Positions 49,190-56,826 of a DNA stretch of 64,000 nt are shown here, piece after piece. The stretch's first letter is position 1; every line of letters starts with the position of its first letter. A program made the translations under genes and the position numbers. The notes beneath the pieces were generated by a model. That model saw nothing but the letters and a program-made list of their open reading frames with translations. It was not told where the DNA came from and searched no databases. This DNA is from Nonomuraea thailandensis. Its GTDB lineage: Bacteria; Actinomycetota; Actinomycetes; Streptosporangiales; Streptosporangiaceae. The DNA lies in assembly GCF_024172165.1 (NCBI RefSeq), contig NZ_JAMZEB010000004.1, positions 1 to 64,000 on the forward strand, given 5' to 3'.

Positions 49190-51610
49190 TCATTGAGGGC
49201 CTCGAGTGGTCGGCATCCCGAGGGAGACCGGGCCGCTGGCGGCGGCTCGCTGGGCTTGGAGCCGCTTGCTGCGCAGGAACTTCAGGGTGAGGTCGAGTCC
49301 TTCGACCTCACCATGCCACTCTTCCTCGATCGCGCGTTGGCGGCGGGCCAACAGGTCGTGCTCCATCTCCTCCAGGCGAGGCAGCATCTTGGGGTTGATC
49401 GACAGCATCGGGCAGCGGATGCAGGCGTGTTCGTGCTGGCAGGGGGTGCCGTAGGGGCGTCCGCAGGAGCCGAGTTCGACCTTGCGCTTGTCGAAGTGGT
49501 CTTGGAAATCGTCCCATTCCTCGGTGGTGGGCTGCCGGTACTCGCTGTCGGGCCGTCGGGCTCGGCGCCGGTCGAGGAAGTCCTGGTAGTGGGCGATGAC
49601 GTCGTCGTCGAAGACCGCGACGTAGCCGCGAGTGGTCTGGATGTCGAGGTGGCCGAGCAGGGCCGCCCCGATGTGGATCGGCAATCCGTTGTTGACCAGT
49701 TCGGTCGCGAAAAGCCGCCGGAAGTCGTGCGGCGAGAATCGGATCTCGCCGAACTGCGGATGTGCGGGGATCAGGGCCTTGGCCGCTTCCAGGACGATCA
49801 CTCGGACCGCACTGATCGACAGGGCGCGAGGTGTTCCGCTCTGGACGCGCTGGAACAGGTAGGGCAGGGGCTCGCACCAGGTGCGCTCGTGCTGGTCATA
49901 GCGGGGGCAGACAGGGACGGTCCCGTACTCGGCGCGGTGCCGTCGGATGATCTGCGCGACGACGTGGAACAGCTCGGCGGACATGGGGATGATGCGTTCG
50001 CGGTCGCTTTTGGACGGGCTGACCACCAGCAGCGCGACGACTTCGCCGGTGGGCCGTTGGTATTGGCGGACGCTCAGGTGGGTCAGCTCGACCAGTTCCT
50101 CGCGGCGCAGCCCGGCAAGCCGCAGCGTCTCGACGATCGCCCACTGCCAGAACGCGCGGTCTTCGTCCTGGGACAAGCGGACCAGCTCGCCGGTCTGGGT
50201 GTTGATGACGCGGACGGGTTCGCTGCCCAGCAGGCTGGGCTGGCGTTGGGCGGTCTTGCTGGAAGCCCGCTGCCAGGTGACGCCGTGGAGGTCGAACCGT
50301 TCTCCGAGTCCGACCTGCTGAGCGGCGTCCAGGAGGGTGCGAAGCCGCTGCCATTCGTCGTTGACGTGCTGGGACAGGATCGCCAGCAGCGGTTGGCGGT
50401 CGCGGGTCCGGTTGGCCATCCGTTCCCGCAGCCGACGGCGGCGCAGGTGGAACCAGCGCAGGTCGGCGTCGCGGATCGGGCATGGGGCGACCCAGCGTCC
50501 CCACCGTTCGGGCTCGGCGGCCGACCAGGTCTGAAGGTCGAGGTAGAACGCTCGGACCGACAGGAACGGCGTGTCGATGTGCTCGCGGGGCTTGCCGTCT
50601 CGGCGGACCAGAAGTCGTTGCTTCCACTCCTGGACGGTCTCTTCGCTGAGCCGCAGGTCCGTCTGCTCGGGGTTGACCTCTTCGACGATCTTCCAGAACA
50701 GCTGGGCCAGGGAGCGGACCAGGTTCTCCATGGTCGAGTAGTCGACCTCGACGGAGCGGCGGCGGACGTAGTCCACGATCAGGTCACGGATCTCGGTGTT
50801 GCGCAGCTGGTGGCGGTCCACCAGCTCTTCGATGGAACGGCGGCCTTTGATCCTGGCGTCCTGCAGGGTCTGCGGCACCCAGGCGGGGAACCGGCCCATG
50901 GCGTGCAGCACCGGCCAGGCCCCGCTGACCCCGGCTGCGGGGTTGTCCTGGGCGTACTTCATCAGGGCGCCGGGGGTGAGGTCGGCCAGGTCGATGCCGA
51001 AGACCGTCAGTGCTCGGCACAGGCTCCCAGCGGCCTTCTTGCGCAGGTCGGCGCTGACCGGATGGGCGGCGAGGCGGTCGAAGAACTCCTCAAGCAGCGG
51101 ATCGGCCGCGATCGTGCGGAACCTGCGGACGTACTGCGGCGCGACGTTGGCCTGCATCGCCGCCATCGACGGCTGGATCAGCCGCATGGCGAAGGCCGCA
51201 CCCGTAGCGGTGAGAAGCCGGCTGCGCCCTTTGGAGTCGTCGCCGGCCAGATCAGCGACGGGACGGTCCCGCTCGTTGAACCCGGCGGCCTCCCACCGCT
51301 GCTGCCAGCTCTGCCCGGGGTGTTCGGCCAGGTGTTCCAGCAGGCACCGCATCCCATGCCGGTAGTTGTCCAGCGTGTTGCGGGAAACGTCAGCGAAGGC
51401 GTCCCTGACGGCGGTGACGACCTCGTCGATCGTGGCGGCCGACAGCTCGCCCACGGGCCGGGGAGGGTTGTCCGGAACGGGCGGCTCCTCCGCGATGATC
51501 AGCGTCGTCTGGGAGGGAATGGACAGCACGCCCGGGTCGCTGGCGTGGCGACGGATCCGGTTCGTGGTCGCGTTGGATCGCATGTTCGGCCCGGCGGCGG
51601 TATCAGTCAC
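49190..51610 (-). CDS. Large tyrosine recombinase (Tn554 TnpB-like)
   Basis: 806 aa. A long N-terminal region (1-450) with SAM-like core-binding helices precedes the catalytic domain: LRLAGLRREELVEL (Arg), SPSKSDRERIIPM, FSPHDFRRLFATELV (His, Arg), LLGHLDIQTTRGYVAVF (His, Tyr). A Cys-rich tail follows (ELGSCGRPYGTPCQHEHACIRCPML) and ends GEVEGLDLTLKFLRSKRLQAQ. This tail is typical of the large partner in two- or three-recombinase transposons. Its start overlaps the end of the 51603 gene by 8 bases. It converges on the internal DUF5131 gene with an 10-bp gap. Confidence 0.88.
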   Translation of the reverse strand: MTDTAAGPNMRSNATTNRIRRHASDPGVLSIPSQTTLIIAEEPPVPDNPPRPVGELSAATIDEVVTAVRDAFADVSRNTLDNYRHGMRCLLEHLAEHPGQSWQQRWEAAGFNERDRPVADLAGDDSKGRSRLLTATGAAFAMRLIQPSMAAMQANVAPQYVRRFRTIAADPLLEEFFDRLAAHPVSADLRKKAAGSLCRALTVFGIDLADLTPGALMKYAQDNPAAGVSGAWPVLHAMGRFPAWVPQTLQDARIKGRRSIEELVDRHQLRNTEIRDLIVDYVRRRSVEVDYSTMENLVRSLAQLFWKIVEEVNPEQTDLRLSEETVQEWKQRLLVRRDGKPREHIDTPFLSVRAFYLDLQTWSAAEPERWGRWVAPCPIRDADLRWFHLRRRRLRERMANRTRDRQPLLAILSQHVNDEWQRLRTLLDAAQQVGLGERFDLHGVTWQRASSKTAQRQPSLLGSEPVRVINTQTGELVRLSQDEDRAFWQWAIVETLRLAGLRREELVELTHLSVRQYQRPTGEVVALLVVSPSKSDRERIIPMSAELFHVVAQIIRRHRAEYGTVPVCPRYDQHERTWCEPLPYLFQRVQSGTPRALSISAVRVIVLEAAKALIPAHPQFGEIRFSPHDFRRLFATELVNNGLPIHIGAALLGHLDIQTTRGYVAVFDDDVIAHYQDFLDRRRARRPDSEYRQPTTEEWDDFQDHFDKRKVELGSCGRPYGTPCQHEHACIRCPMLSINPKMLPRLEEMEHDLLARRQRAIEEEWHGEVEGLDLTLKFLRSKRLQAQRAAASGPVSLGMPTTRGPQ

Positions 51611-52856
51611 CGAACACCGCCGAGATGTCGTCGGCGTCGTAGCTCTGTGACCAGCGGGCCGGTTCGCTGGGGCGCTGGTAGTGCTCGGCGAGCTTGTCGA
51701 GCAGGTCGTCCAGGCCCACCGCGGTGTAGAGGGCGGTGGTGGTGATATGCGCGTGCCGCAGGATGGTCTGCACCTCCACCAACGTCAACGCCTGGTCTCT
51801 GGCCATGCGAGTCGCCGCGGTGTGCCGCAAATCGTGAAGCGTCCAGTTCGCTCCCAGCTGATCAGCGGCCCGCTGCAAGATTCGTCGGGCGGCCCAGTAG
51901 CTCAACGGGCGGGCCGGTCCCCGGCGAGTGCGCCAGACCGGTTCACCGGGCTCGGGCAGTCCGGCCTGGTCGAGGTAGCCAGCCAGGTAAGCCAAGGCCT
52001 CGGGAGAGGTTGGAACCGCCTGCCTGAGCCGAGTGCCCTTGGAGATCACCCAGAGCCGTCCGGTCGTCCAGTCGATGTCCGACAGCTGGATACCGAGCAG
52101 TTCCGTGGCGCGGGCGCCGGAGGAGACGTAGCAGGCCAGCAGCGCCTGATCCCGGACGCATCGCATCTGGGCGAACAGTTCCGCCCACTGCGGGTCGGGG
52201 ATCGCCCGTGGCTGGCGAGGCTGGACCTTCGGGCGAAGACGGGCCCGGCGGAAGGGCCGCGGCCGCTCGATCGGGGACGTGTGCGCGAGCGCGGCCCGGC
52301 GGGACTTGCTCTCGGGCACCGGGTTGACCAGGGGTCCGAGCCCGAAGTGTCGGTGGAAAGCGTAGAAGCCGTGGACCACCGACAGGTTGTGGGCGATGGT
52401 TGCCGGCGCGTACCCGGCCGCCAGGGTCGGCTTGCCGGTCTTCGGATTGACCGAACCGGCCGCATAGCCGCCCTCGCGATGCCGCTGCCGCTGCGGGTTC
52501 CGGGCCGTTCGCAACCAGCCGACGAGCGTGGCGACCTCGGCCTCGGTCGCTTGTTGCCACCCGACATCCACCGACCACAACAGCCGGAACCACCGCAGCA
52601 GATCATGTCCGTAGCTACGGCAGGTCAGCGGGCTCACATCACCCAGGTACAGATCCCGCAGATACCGGCTGACTGCCTCGATCTCCCGGTTGGCCGCGTC
52701 CACGACCATCCACGGCAGCGACGGCACCGCCCCCTCGACCACGGCCCCTACCCGAGGGAGATCCGCACGCCCATCCATCAGGTCCCGATGGGCCCCATTG
52801 AACTCACCATTCCCAGACACAAGGACAGATGCTCTATGCCTCCACCCTGTGATCAC
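51603..52856 (-). CDS. Tyrosine recombinase (Tn554 TnpA-like)
   Basis: Up to 417 aa. Catalytic residues lie in SSGARATELLGIQLSDIDW (Arg), WTLHDLRHTAATRMA (His, Arg) and ILRHAHITTTALYTAVG (His, Tyr). The N-terminal core-binding domain is at about residues 55-130 (EIEAVSRYLRDLYLGDVSPLTCRSYGHDLLRWFRLLW). The start is uncertain: GTG 52856 lies 33 bp inside the element's end, while ATG 52778 (MDGRADLPRVG) is also possible. It is first of the two-recombinase operon, as tnpA is in Tn554. Confidence 0.88.
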   Translation of the reverse strand: MITGWRHRASVLVSGNGEFNGAHRDLMDGRADLPRVGAVVEGAVPSLPWMVVDAANREIEAVSRYLRDLYLGDVSPLTCRSYGHDLLRWFRLLWSVDVGWQQATEAEVATLVGWLRTARNPQRQRHREGGYAAGSVNPKTGKPTLAAGYAPATIAHNLSVVHGFYAFHRHFGLGPLVNPVPESKSRRAALAHTSPIERPRPFRRARLRPKVQPRQPRAIPDPQWAELFAQMRCVRDQALLACYVSSGARATELLGIQLSDIDWTTGRLWVISKGTRLRQAVPTSPEALAYLAGYLDQAGLPEPGEPVWRTRRGPARPLSYWAARRILQRAADQLGANWTLHDLRHTAATRMARDQALTLVEVQTILRHAHITTTALYTAVGLDDLLDKLAEHYQRPSEPARWSQSYDADDISAVFGD

Positions 52857-52889
52857 CAGCAGTACAGCCAGATAGTGCAGTCAACGGTG

Positions 52890-52988
52890 CAGGTCGGTGG
52901 GCCGACCCCGAAAGCCGGCGGCCGGCTTTTGGACGGCCGCACCTGGGACGACTTCCCTTCCACGCCGCTGTTCGAGGTGACCCCATGA
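52890..52988 (+). pseudogene. DUF5131 gene, 3' fragment
   Basis: 33 codons, QVGGPTPKAGGRLLDGRTWD then DFPSTPLFEVTP and stop. They are in phase with codon 275 at 47464, so the pre-insertion gene can be rebuilt exactly. The stop overlaps the ATG of the next gene (ATGA), showing that the broken gene was part of the operon. Confidence 0.9.
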
Positions 52989-53620
52989 CGCTCTCGCCCC
53001 CCACCGCCCCCGCGGAGACCGGCACGCTCGGCGAGGCCGACGCCTTCCAGGCGCTCCTGCAGCGTCTGGCCCAGGCCGACGCCGCCGAGCTGATCGACCT
53101 GGCCCGCACCTGCCCGGCCACCGGGATGCGCCCGGCCGCCCGGCAACTGTCGGCCGCGATCGAACGGCTCCGCACCCGCCTGGTCAAGGTCGTGGCCACC
53201 GAGCTGGCCACCGAGCACCGGCGCGTCCGCACCGAACAAGACACCACCGGCCCCGCTCCCGGCACGGCCGGGATAACCGCTGAAACCCCGACAAACGCCG
53301 ACACCACGAGCGTGGCCGCATCCGTCGGGGTCGACGCCGCCGCAGAGGCAGAACCGCAGGTCGAACCGGCTCCCGAGGCGGCACCACCGTCCGCCGCGCG
53401 CCCCCGCAAGCCGCGAGCGCGGCGGCCCCCGGCCGACCCGCCGGAGCGCAAGGCCCCGCACGTCGATGCCGCCTTGAAGGTCGAGGAGAACGCGCTGCTG
53501 GTGTGCCGCCCCGTACCGCCCACACCGGAGGAGGCGGCCGCCGTACGGCGGCTGTGCGAGCGCTTCGCCCACGACCAGCAGGACTGGAAAGACCTCACGC
53601 AGATGCTCGGGGTGGCCTGA
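52985..53620 (+). CDS. Hypothetical protein downstream of the insertion (211 aa)
   Basis: ATG within the stop of the DUF5131 fragment, so it was coupled to that gene and may now be poorly expressed. A helical N-terminal region (ADAFQALLQRLAQADAAELIDLARTCPATGMRPAARQLSAAIERLRTRLVKVVATELATEH) is followed by a disordered Ala/Pro/Arg region with a basic RPRKPRARRPP patch, then a helical end (EEAAAVRRLCERFAHDQQDWKDLTQML). The function is unknown. Confidence 0.62.
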   Translation: MTLSPPTAPAETGTLGEADAFQALLQRLAQADAAELIDLARTCPATGMRPAARQLSAAIERLRTRLVKVVATELATEHRRVRTEQDTTGPAPGTAGITAETPTNADTTSVAASVGVDAAAEAEPQVEPAPEAAPPSAARPRKPRARRPPADPPERKAPHVDAALKVEENALLVCRPVPPTPEEAAAVRRLCERFAHDQQDWKDLTQMLGVA

Positions 53621-53623
53621 CCC

Positions 53624-55375
53624 ATGTCCCTCACTGACGCACTGCACCACGGCGCGAACGCCGTGATCGACGGCCTCTCCCGCTACGACCTGCGCCGGAT
53701 CTGGGCCCGCCCTCACCATCTGCGAGATCACCCCTTCGCCATCACCACGAAAGGCATGCTCGTGAACAACACCACCCTCCCGACGCCGGCACCGGCCGAC
53801 TCGTTCGCCCTGACCGGCGCCAACGCGCTCGGAGCGGCCGCCGGCGGCGCCGAGCCGTATGCGATCGATGACTCCTGCCTGGACGGCGACTGGATACACC
53901 TCAGCGTCGGGCACCGGCGCGCCGGCGGGACCTGGCACTGCCACAGCCTCACCCTCTACCTCCGCAACCGCGCCCACCTGGTCGAGGAATTGCGCAGCCA
54001 CCGCGCCGCAGCGCCGGCGGACCCGCTCGTCAACGACCACACCATCGAGCGCGAGTTCGCCGACTGCCGACCCGAGCCCCATCAGTGCGAGGAGTTCGCC
54101 GACGGCACCGCGCTCATCGCCGCGGTCACCCAGAGCGCGAACGGCCACAGCACCCTGCACATCGACACCGTCACGGCCCCGGGCGTGCACGCCTACGCCG
54201 CCGACGTCGTGCTCACCCCGCCCGAACGGGAGCGGCTCATCGCCGTCGTCACCACCGGCGGCGAGGTCATCCCGGCCCGCAACCCGCTGACCGACCCGCC
54301 GCCCGGCTTCCCGGCCGCCGGCCTGAACATCTACGACGGCGAGGACTGCGAGAGCCTGTTCACCTTCGGCCACGTCGATGTCGAGCGCATGGCCGAGGCG
54401 GTGGCCGACTACGTCCGGCACACCCAGTTCGCGCCCGACGTGATGGTGAAGGACCCGCTGGCCAGCTTGATCGGCGGCGCTGCCCGGGTGCGCGCGGGGA
54501 TCATCCACGGCTACGCCCTGTTCGATCCCCGCCCGATCGGCTTCTGTGCCTTCAGCGTCAAGCTGCTGGTGCCGCCGTCGACCCCGCACGCCTGGCCGAT
54601 CACCTACTGGGAAGGCGGCGACCAGCTGCCCGACCTGCCCGAGGTCCCCTACCTCTGCGGCGAGTCCCGGGGCGGCCAGGACCACGCCGTCGACCGGCTC
54701 GAAGCACTGGCCGCCTACCGCGACGGCCGCGAGCGCCACGCCCAGGCCGCGTGCGGCCTGCAGGTCCACCTGACCCCGGCTCCCTTCGACCGCAGGACCC
54801 TGCACCCGCCGACCTGCCCCACCTGCAGGCGGCTCGGTCGCGACGAACGCACCTGCCCCCGCCTGAACGTGTGCGCCGAGTGCGCCTGGACGGCCGCCCT
54901 CGCCGGCGGCCCCGACGCGATCGACGCCGAGCTCGACGCGCTCACCCCCACCGAGCAGGAAGCGGCCATGCTCGCCCAGCTCATCCCGGACCCGCTGATC
55001 GCCCGCCACCTCTGCGAGGCGATCATCACCGTCACCCGGGCCGCCGCCGGTGGCGATCTCACGCTGGGCCCGCTGGAAGAGACCGTCCAGCTGCTGCTCG
55101 CCGCGACCCTGCACGCGCCGGTCGCGCTGGTCTCAGAGACCTGCAGCGAAGGTGATCACGGCGATCACAGCGGCGACCACGGCGCCGGCGAGCCCTGCCC
55201 CGCGACGGCGGCCTGCCCGGCCTGCAGCGTCCGCCTCGACGACGGCACCGGCGGCCAGGCGGTCATGCCCGATTGCCAGGTCCCGGCGCCGTGCTCGGTG
55301 CTGAGCACGCTGACCGGCCGATTCCTGCCGCACCCGCTGGCCTGCGGCGGCGCCGTCGCGTTCGGCGGGTCCTGA
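53624..55375 (+). CDS. Hypothetical protein with zinc ribbon (583 aa)
   Basis: ATG 53624 (MSLTDALHHGANAVIDGLSR), 3 bp after the previous stop. An N-terminal beta-rich region (DDSCLDGDWIHLSVGHRRAGGTWHCHSLTLYLRNR) is followed by a central domain (HTQFAPDVMVKDPLASLIGGAARVRAGIIHGYALFDPRPIGFCAF). A Cys-rich segment (CPTCRRLGRDERTCPRLNVCAECAWTAAL) forms a likely zinc site at about 390-430. The C-terminus has further CXXC pairs. It resembles in style the 41311 gene of the same series. No enzyme motif was found. Confidence 0.6.
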   Translation: MSLTDALHHGANAVIDGLSRYDLRRIWARPHHLRDHPFAITTKGMLVNNTTLPTPAPADSFALTGANALGAAAGGAEPYAIDDSCLDGDWIHLSVGHRRAGGTWHCHSLTLYLRNRAHLVEELRSHRAAAPADPLVNDHTIEREFADCRPEPHQCEEFADGTALIAAVTQSANGHSTLHIDTVTAPGVHAYAADVVLTPPERERLIAVVTTGGEVIPARNPLTDPPPGFPAAGLNIYDGEDCESLFTFGHVDVERMAEAVADYVRHTQFAPDVMVKDPLASLIGGAARVRAGIIHGYALFDPRPIGFCAFSVKLLVPPSTPHAWPITYWEGGDQLPDLPEVPYLCGESRGGQDHAVDRLEALAAYRDGRERHAQAACGLQVHLTPAPFDRRTLHPPTCPTCRRLGRDERTCPRLNVCAECAWTAALAGGPDAIDAELDALTPTEQEAAMLAQLIPDPLIARHLCEAIITVTRAAAGGDLTLGPLEETVQLLLAATLHAPVALVSETCSEGDHGDHSGDHGAGEPCPATAACPACSVRLDDGTGGQAVMPDCQVPAPCSVLSTLTGRFLPHPLACGGAVAFGGS

Positions 55376-55404
55376 CCGTGCCGGATCACGCCTCCCGCGG
55401 CCCG

Positions 55405-55440
55405 GGTCCTCGCTCCCGCCTTCCCCGGCGAGCGAGGACC
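55405..55440 (+). terminator. Hairpin after the 53624 gene
   Basis: GGTCCTCGCT (55405-55414) pairs with AGCGAGGACC (55431-55440), with an extra CGCC/GGCG inside, 30 bp after the stop. Confidence 0.6.
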
Positions 55441-55528
55441 TGGGGCCCGCCGTACGGCGCAGCGCGTCACGGGGGCCGCGCTGCGCCGTCCCGCCCACCG
55501 GTCCGCCATCCGCACCAGGGAGATCCAC

Positions 55529-55714
55529 ATGCCCGGTCCCATCCCCGTCCACCGGCCCGCCCCGGCGCCGACGCTGGCGGCCGCCTTGCGCCTCTGGGAC
55601 GTCCTGACGTTCGCCGAGCGCCTGCAGGTCGCGGTCCGCATCGAATCCGTCCAGCCCGGCATTCATGCGCTGTTCCGCAGCCTGCCGACCCGCACCCCGG
55701 GAGGCCGCTCGTGA
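55529..55714 (+). CDS. Small hypothetical protein (61 aa)
   Basis: ATG with GGGAG 7 bases upstream. The product is MPGPIPVHRPAPAPTLAAAL, then a helix LWDVLTFAERLQVAVRIESVQPGIHALFRSL. The hydrophobic pattern of the helix and the RBS support it. There is no known motif. It may be the last gene of the plasmid series. Confidence 0.5.
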   Translation: MPGPIPVHRPAPAPTLAAALRLWDVLTFAERLQVAVRIESVQPGIHALFRSLPTRTPGGRS

Positions 55715-55855
55715 CGCGCTCCCCGTGCCGGCCGTGGCCCTCTCCGCTACCGGTGGTGACCTGGCAGACGATGATCAGAAGCACAGAAAGTTGTTACGCG
55801 ACACGCCCGCGCAATCCTGGAACCCCGGTTATTGCTTGCGCCATGATTGGCGACC

Positions 55856-56095
55856 ATGAGCGGAAGCAAGCCGGGACCCCCGCCCACAGTGGTCCACAAG
55901 TACTCGCAGTCGTTCACCGACGCCGAGCTGTATGCCAGGGTGAAGAAGCTCACGACCGAATGGGGCTTGCCGATGACCAAGGTCGTCGAGCGGCTTCTTG
56001 CCGAGGCGCTGCACCACACACGGACGCCCACGGTCAACACGCCGCAGCAGCTCCCGCTCGACCGCGACACCCCCAACGAGATGGTGGCTGCCTAG
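55856..56095 (+). CDS. Small ribbon-helix-helix-like protein (79 aa)
   Basis: ATG 55856 (MSGSKPGPPPTVVHKYSQSF). After a Pro-rich arm, SQSFTDAELYARVKKLTTEWGLPMTKVVERLLAEALHH has the beta-strand, helix, turn, helix pattern of CopG/Arc-type DNA-binding proteins. These often act as copy-number or antitoxin regulators. A TTG nine bases earlier is a possible alternative start. It is followed by a strong terminator. Confidence 0.6.
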   Translation: MSGSKPGPPPTVVHKYSQSFTDAELYARVKKLTTEWGLPMTKVVERLLAEALHHTRTPTVNTPQQLPLDRDTPNEMVAA

Positions 56096-56138
56096 CCGTA
56101 CGGCGGGCGCTTCACCATGAAGGAGATCCCCAGAACGT

Positions 56139-56168
56139 AAGAAAGCCCCGCAGAGCGGGGCGTTTCTT
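56139..56168 (+). terminator. Intrinsic terminator
   Basis: AAGAAAGCCCCGC pairs with GCGGGGCGTTTCTT around AGA. The G/C stem ending in a T-rich tail lies 44 bp after the 55856 gene. Confidence 0.8.
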
Positions 56169-56826
56169 GGACGAGCGATCCACTACGTCGTTCGGCTCGC
56201 AGATGGTTTGGCGGCCTCGTGAGCTGAGCGACAAGGAGGATCGTCCGGCTGTAACCGCGTCGGCCTGGCTGGCCGTCCGCGGGCTTTGTTGTCCCTCCAC
56301 TGGATCGAGGAGGCTCCGCCATGATAACCGGCGGACGAGAGGTTATGCCAGCATGCCCGGCGTCAGGGCGGGGCGTGTCGTGACAGGCACGTGCAAAACG
56401 GCACGTCCAGAGCGCCACCGGCTGGCTTGCATCGGCGTGTCGCCCTGTCCGCTTTCGGCCGGGGTGCCGTCGGTTCTATGTGCAGCCGCCGGACCTGGCG
56501 CGTGTGCCGTGCCGCCGGTTGTCCGGCCCTCTTCTTCCATCGACGCGCGCCCTGCTCGTAGGGCTGCTGCGCCTGTGGCTTCCACTGACTCGCCGGCCGT
56601 GCCCTGCGGCCCGGTGCCCGCCTGTGTTGAGGAGTTGCCCTTGGCATGAGTAGAGCCCCGCCGGAGCGGGGCCCCCTCCTAACCACATATCGCGCAGGAC
56701 CTGCTGTTTCGCCCCAGGTTTCGGATGCCATGGCGATCAGCTCTGTTCGTTGCGCCCTGTTTCGCGCTTGGAGTCACGATAAACACTCGCCAAGCGTTCT
56801 GTGAAGTACGCCCGGAAACGGAGGGC
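56169..56826. other. Gene-free region before the second Rep-like gene
   Basis: About 650 bases in which no frame has convincing protein-like composition. It contains one hairpin, GCCCCGC-CGGA-GCGGGGC at 56655-56672. The downstream gene's frame stays open back to 56725, but that part reads unlike a protein start. A promoter or origin function is possible. Confidence 0.4.

Larger units (their letters stand above)
47465..52889. mobile_element. Tn554-like element inserted in a DUF5131 gene
   Basis: Joining base 47464 to 52890 restores a complete DUF5131 frame (307 aa), which defines a 5425-bp insertion. The single C at 47465 and 52890 makes the edge ambiguous by one base. No target duplication is seen. 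The two ends share an inverted CTGCACT word (47470-47476 and the complement at 52875-52881) but no long terminal repeats. Cargo: TIGR02391/Ymh, a complete DUF5131, and TnpA/TnpB-type tyrosine recombinases. Absence of target duplication and the overlapping recombinase pair match Tn554-type elements; a TnpC-like gene was not found. Confidence 0.85.

Noticed and set aside
48992..51745. 917-codon plus-strand frame across the TnpB-like recombinase gene
   Set aside because: The minus strand encodes a recombinase with a complete catalytic set; this frame is its complement.
52853..55114. 753-codon minus-strand frame opposite the 52985 and 53624 genes
   Set aside because: Shadow composition (repetitive Gly/Val/Arg); the plus genes are coupled to the operon and carry zinc motifs.
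55273..56649. 458-codon plus frame after the 53624 gene
   Set aside because: Crosses two hairpins and the 55529 and 55856 genes in another frame, with Arg/Pro/Ser-biased composition.
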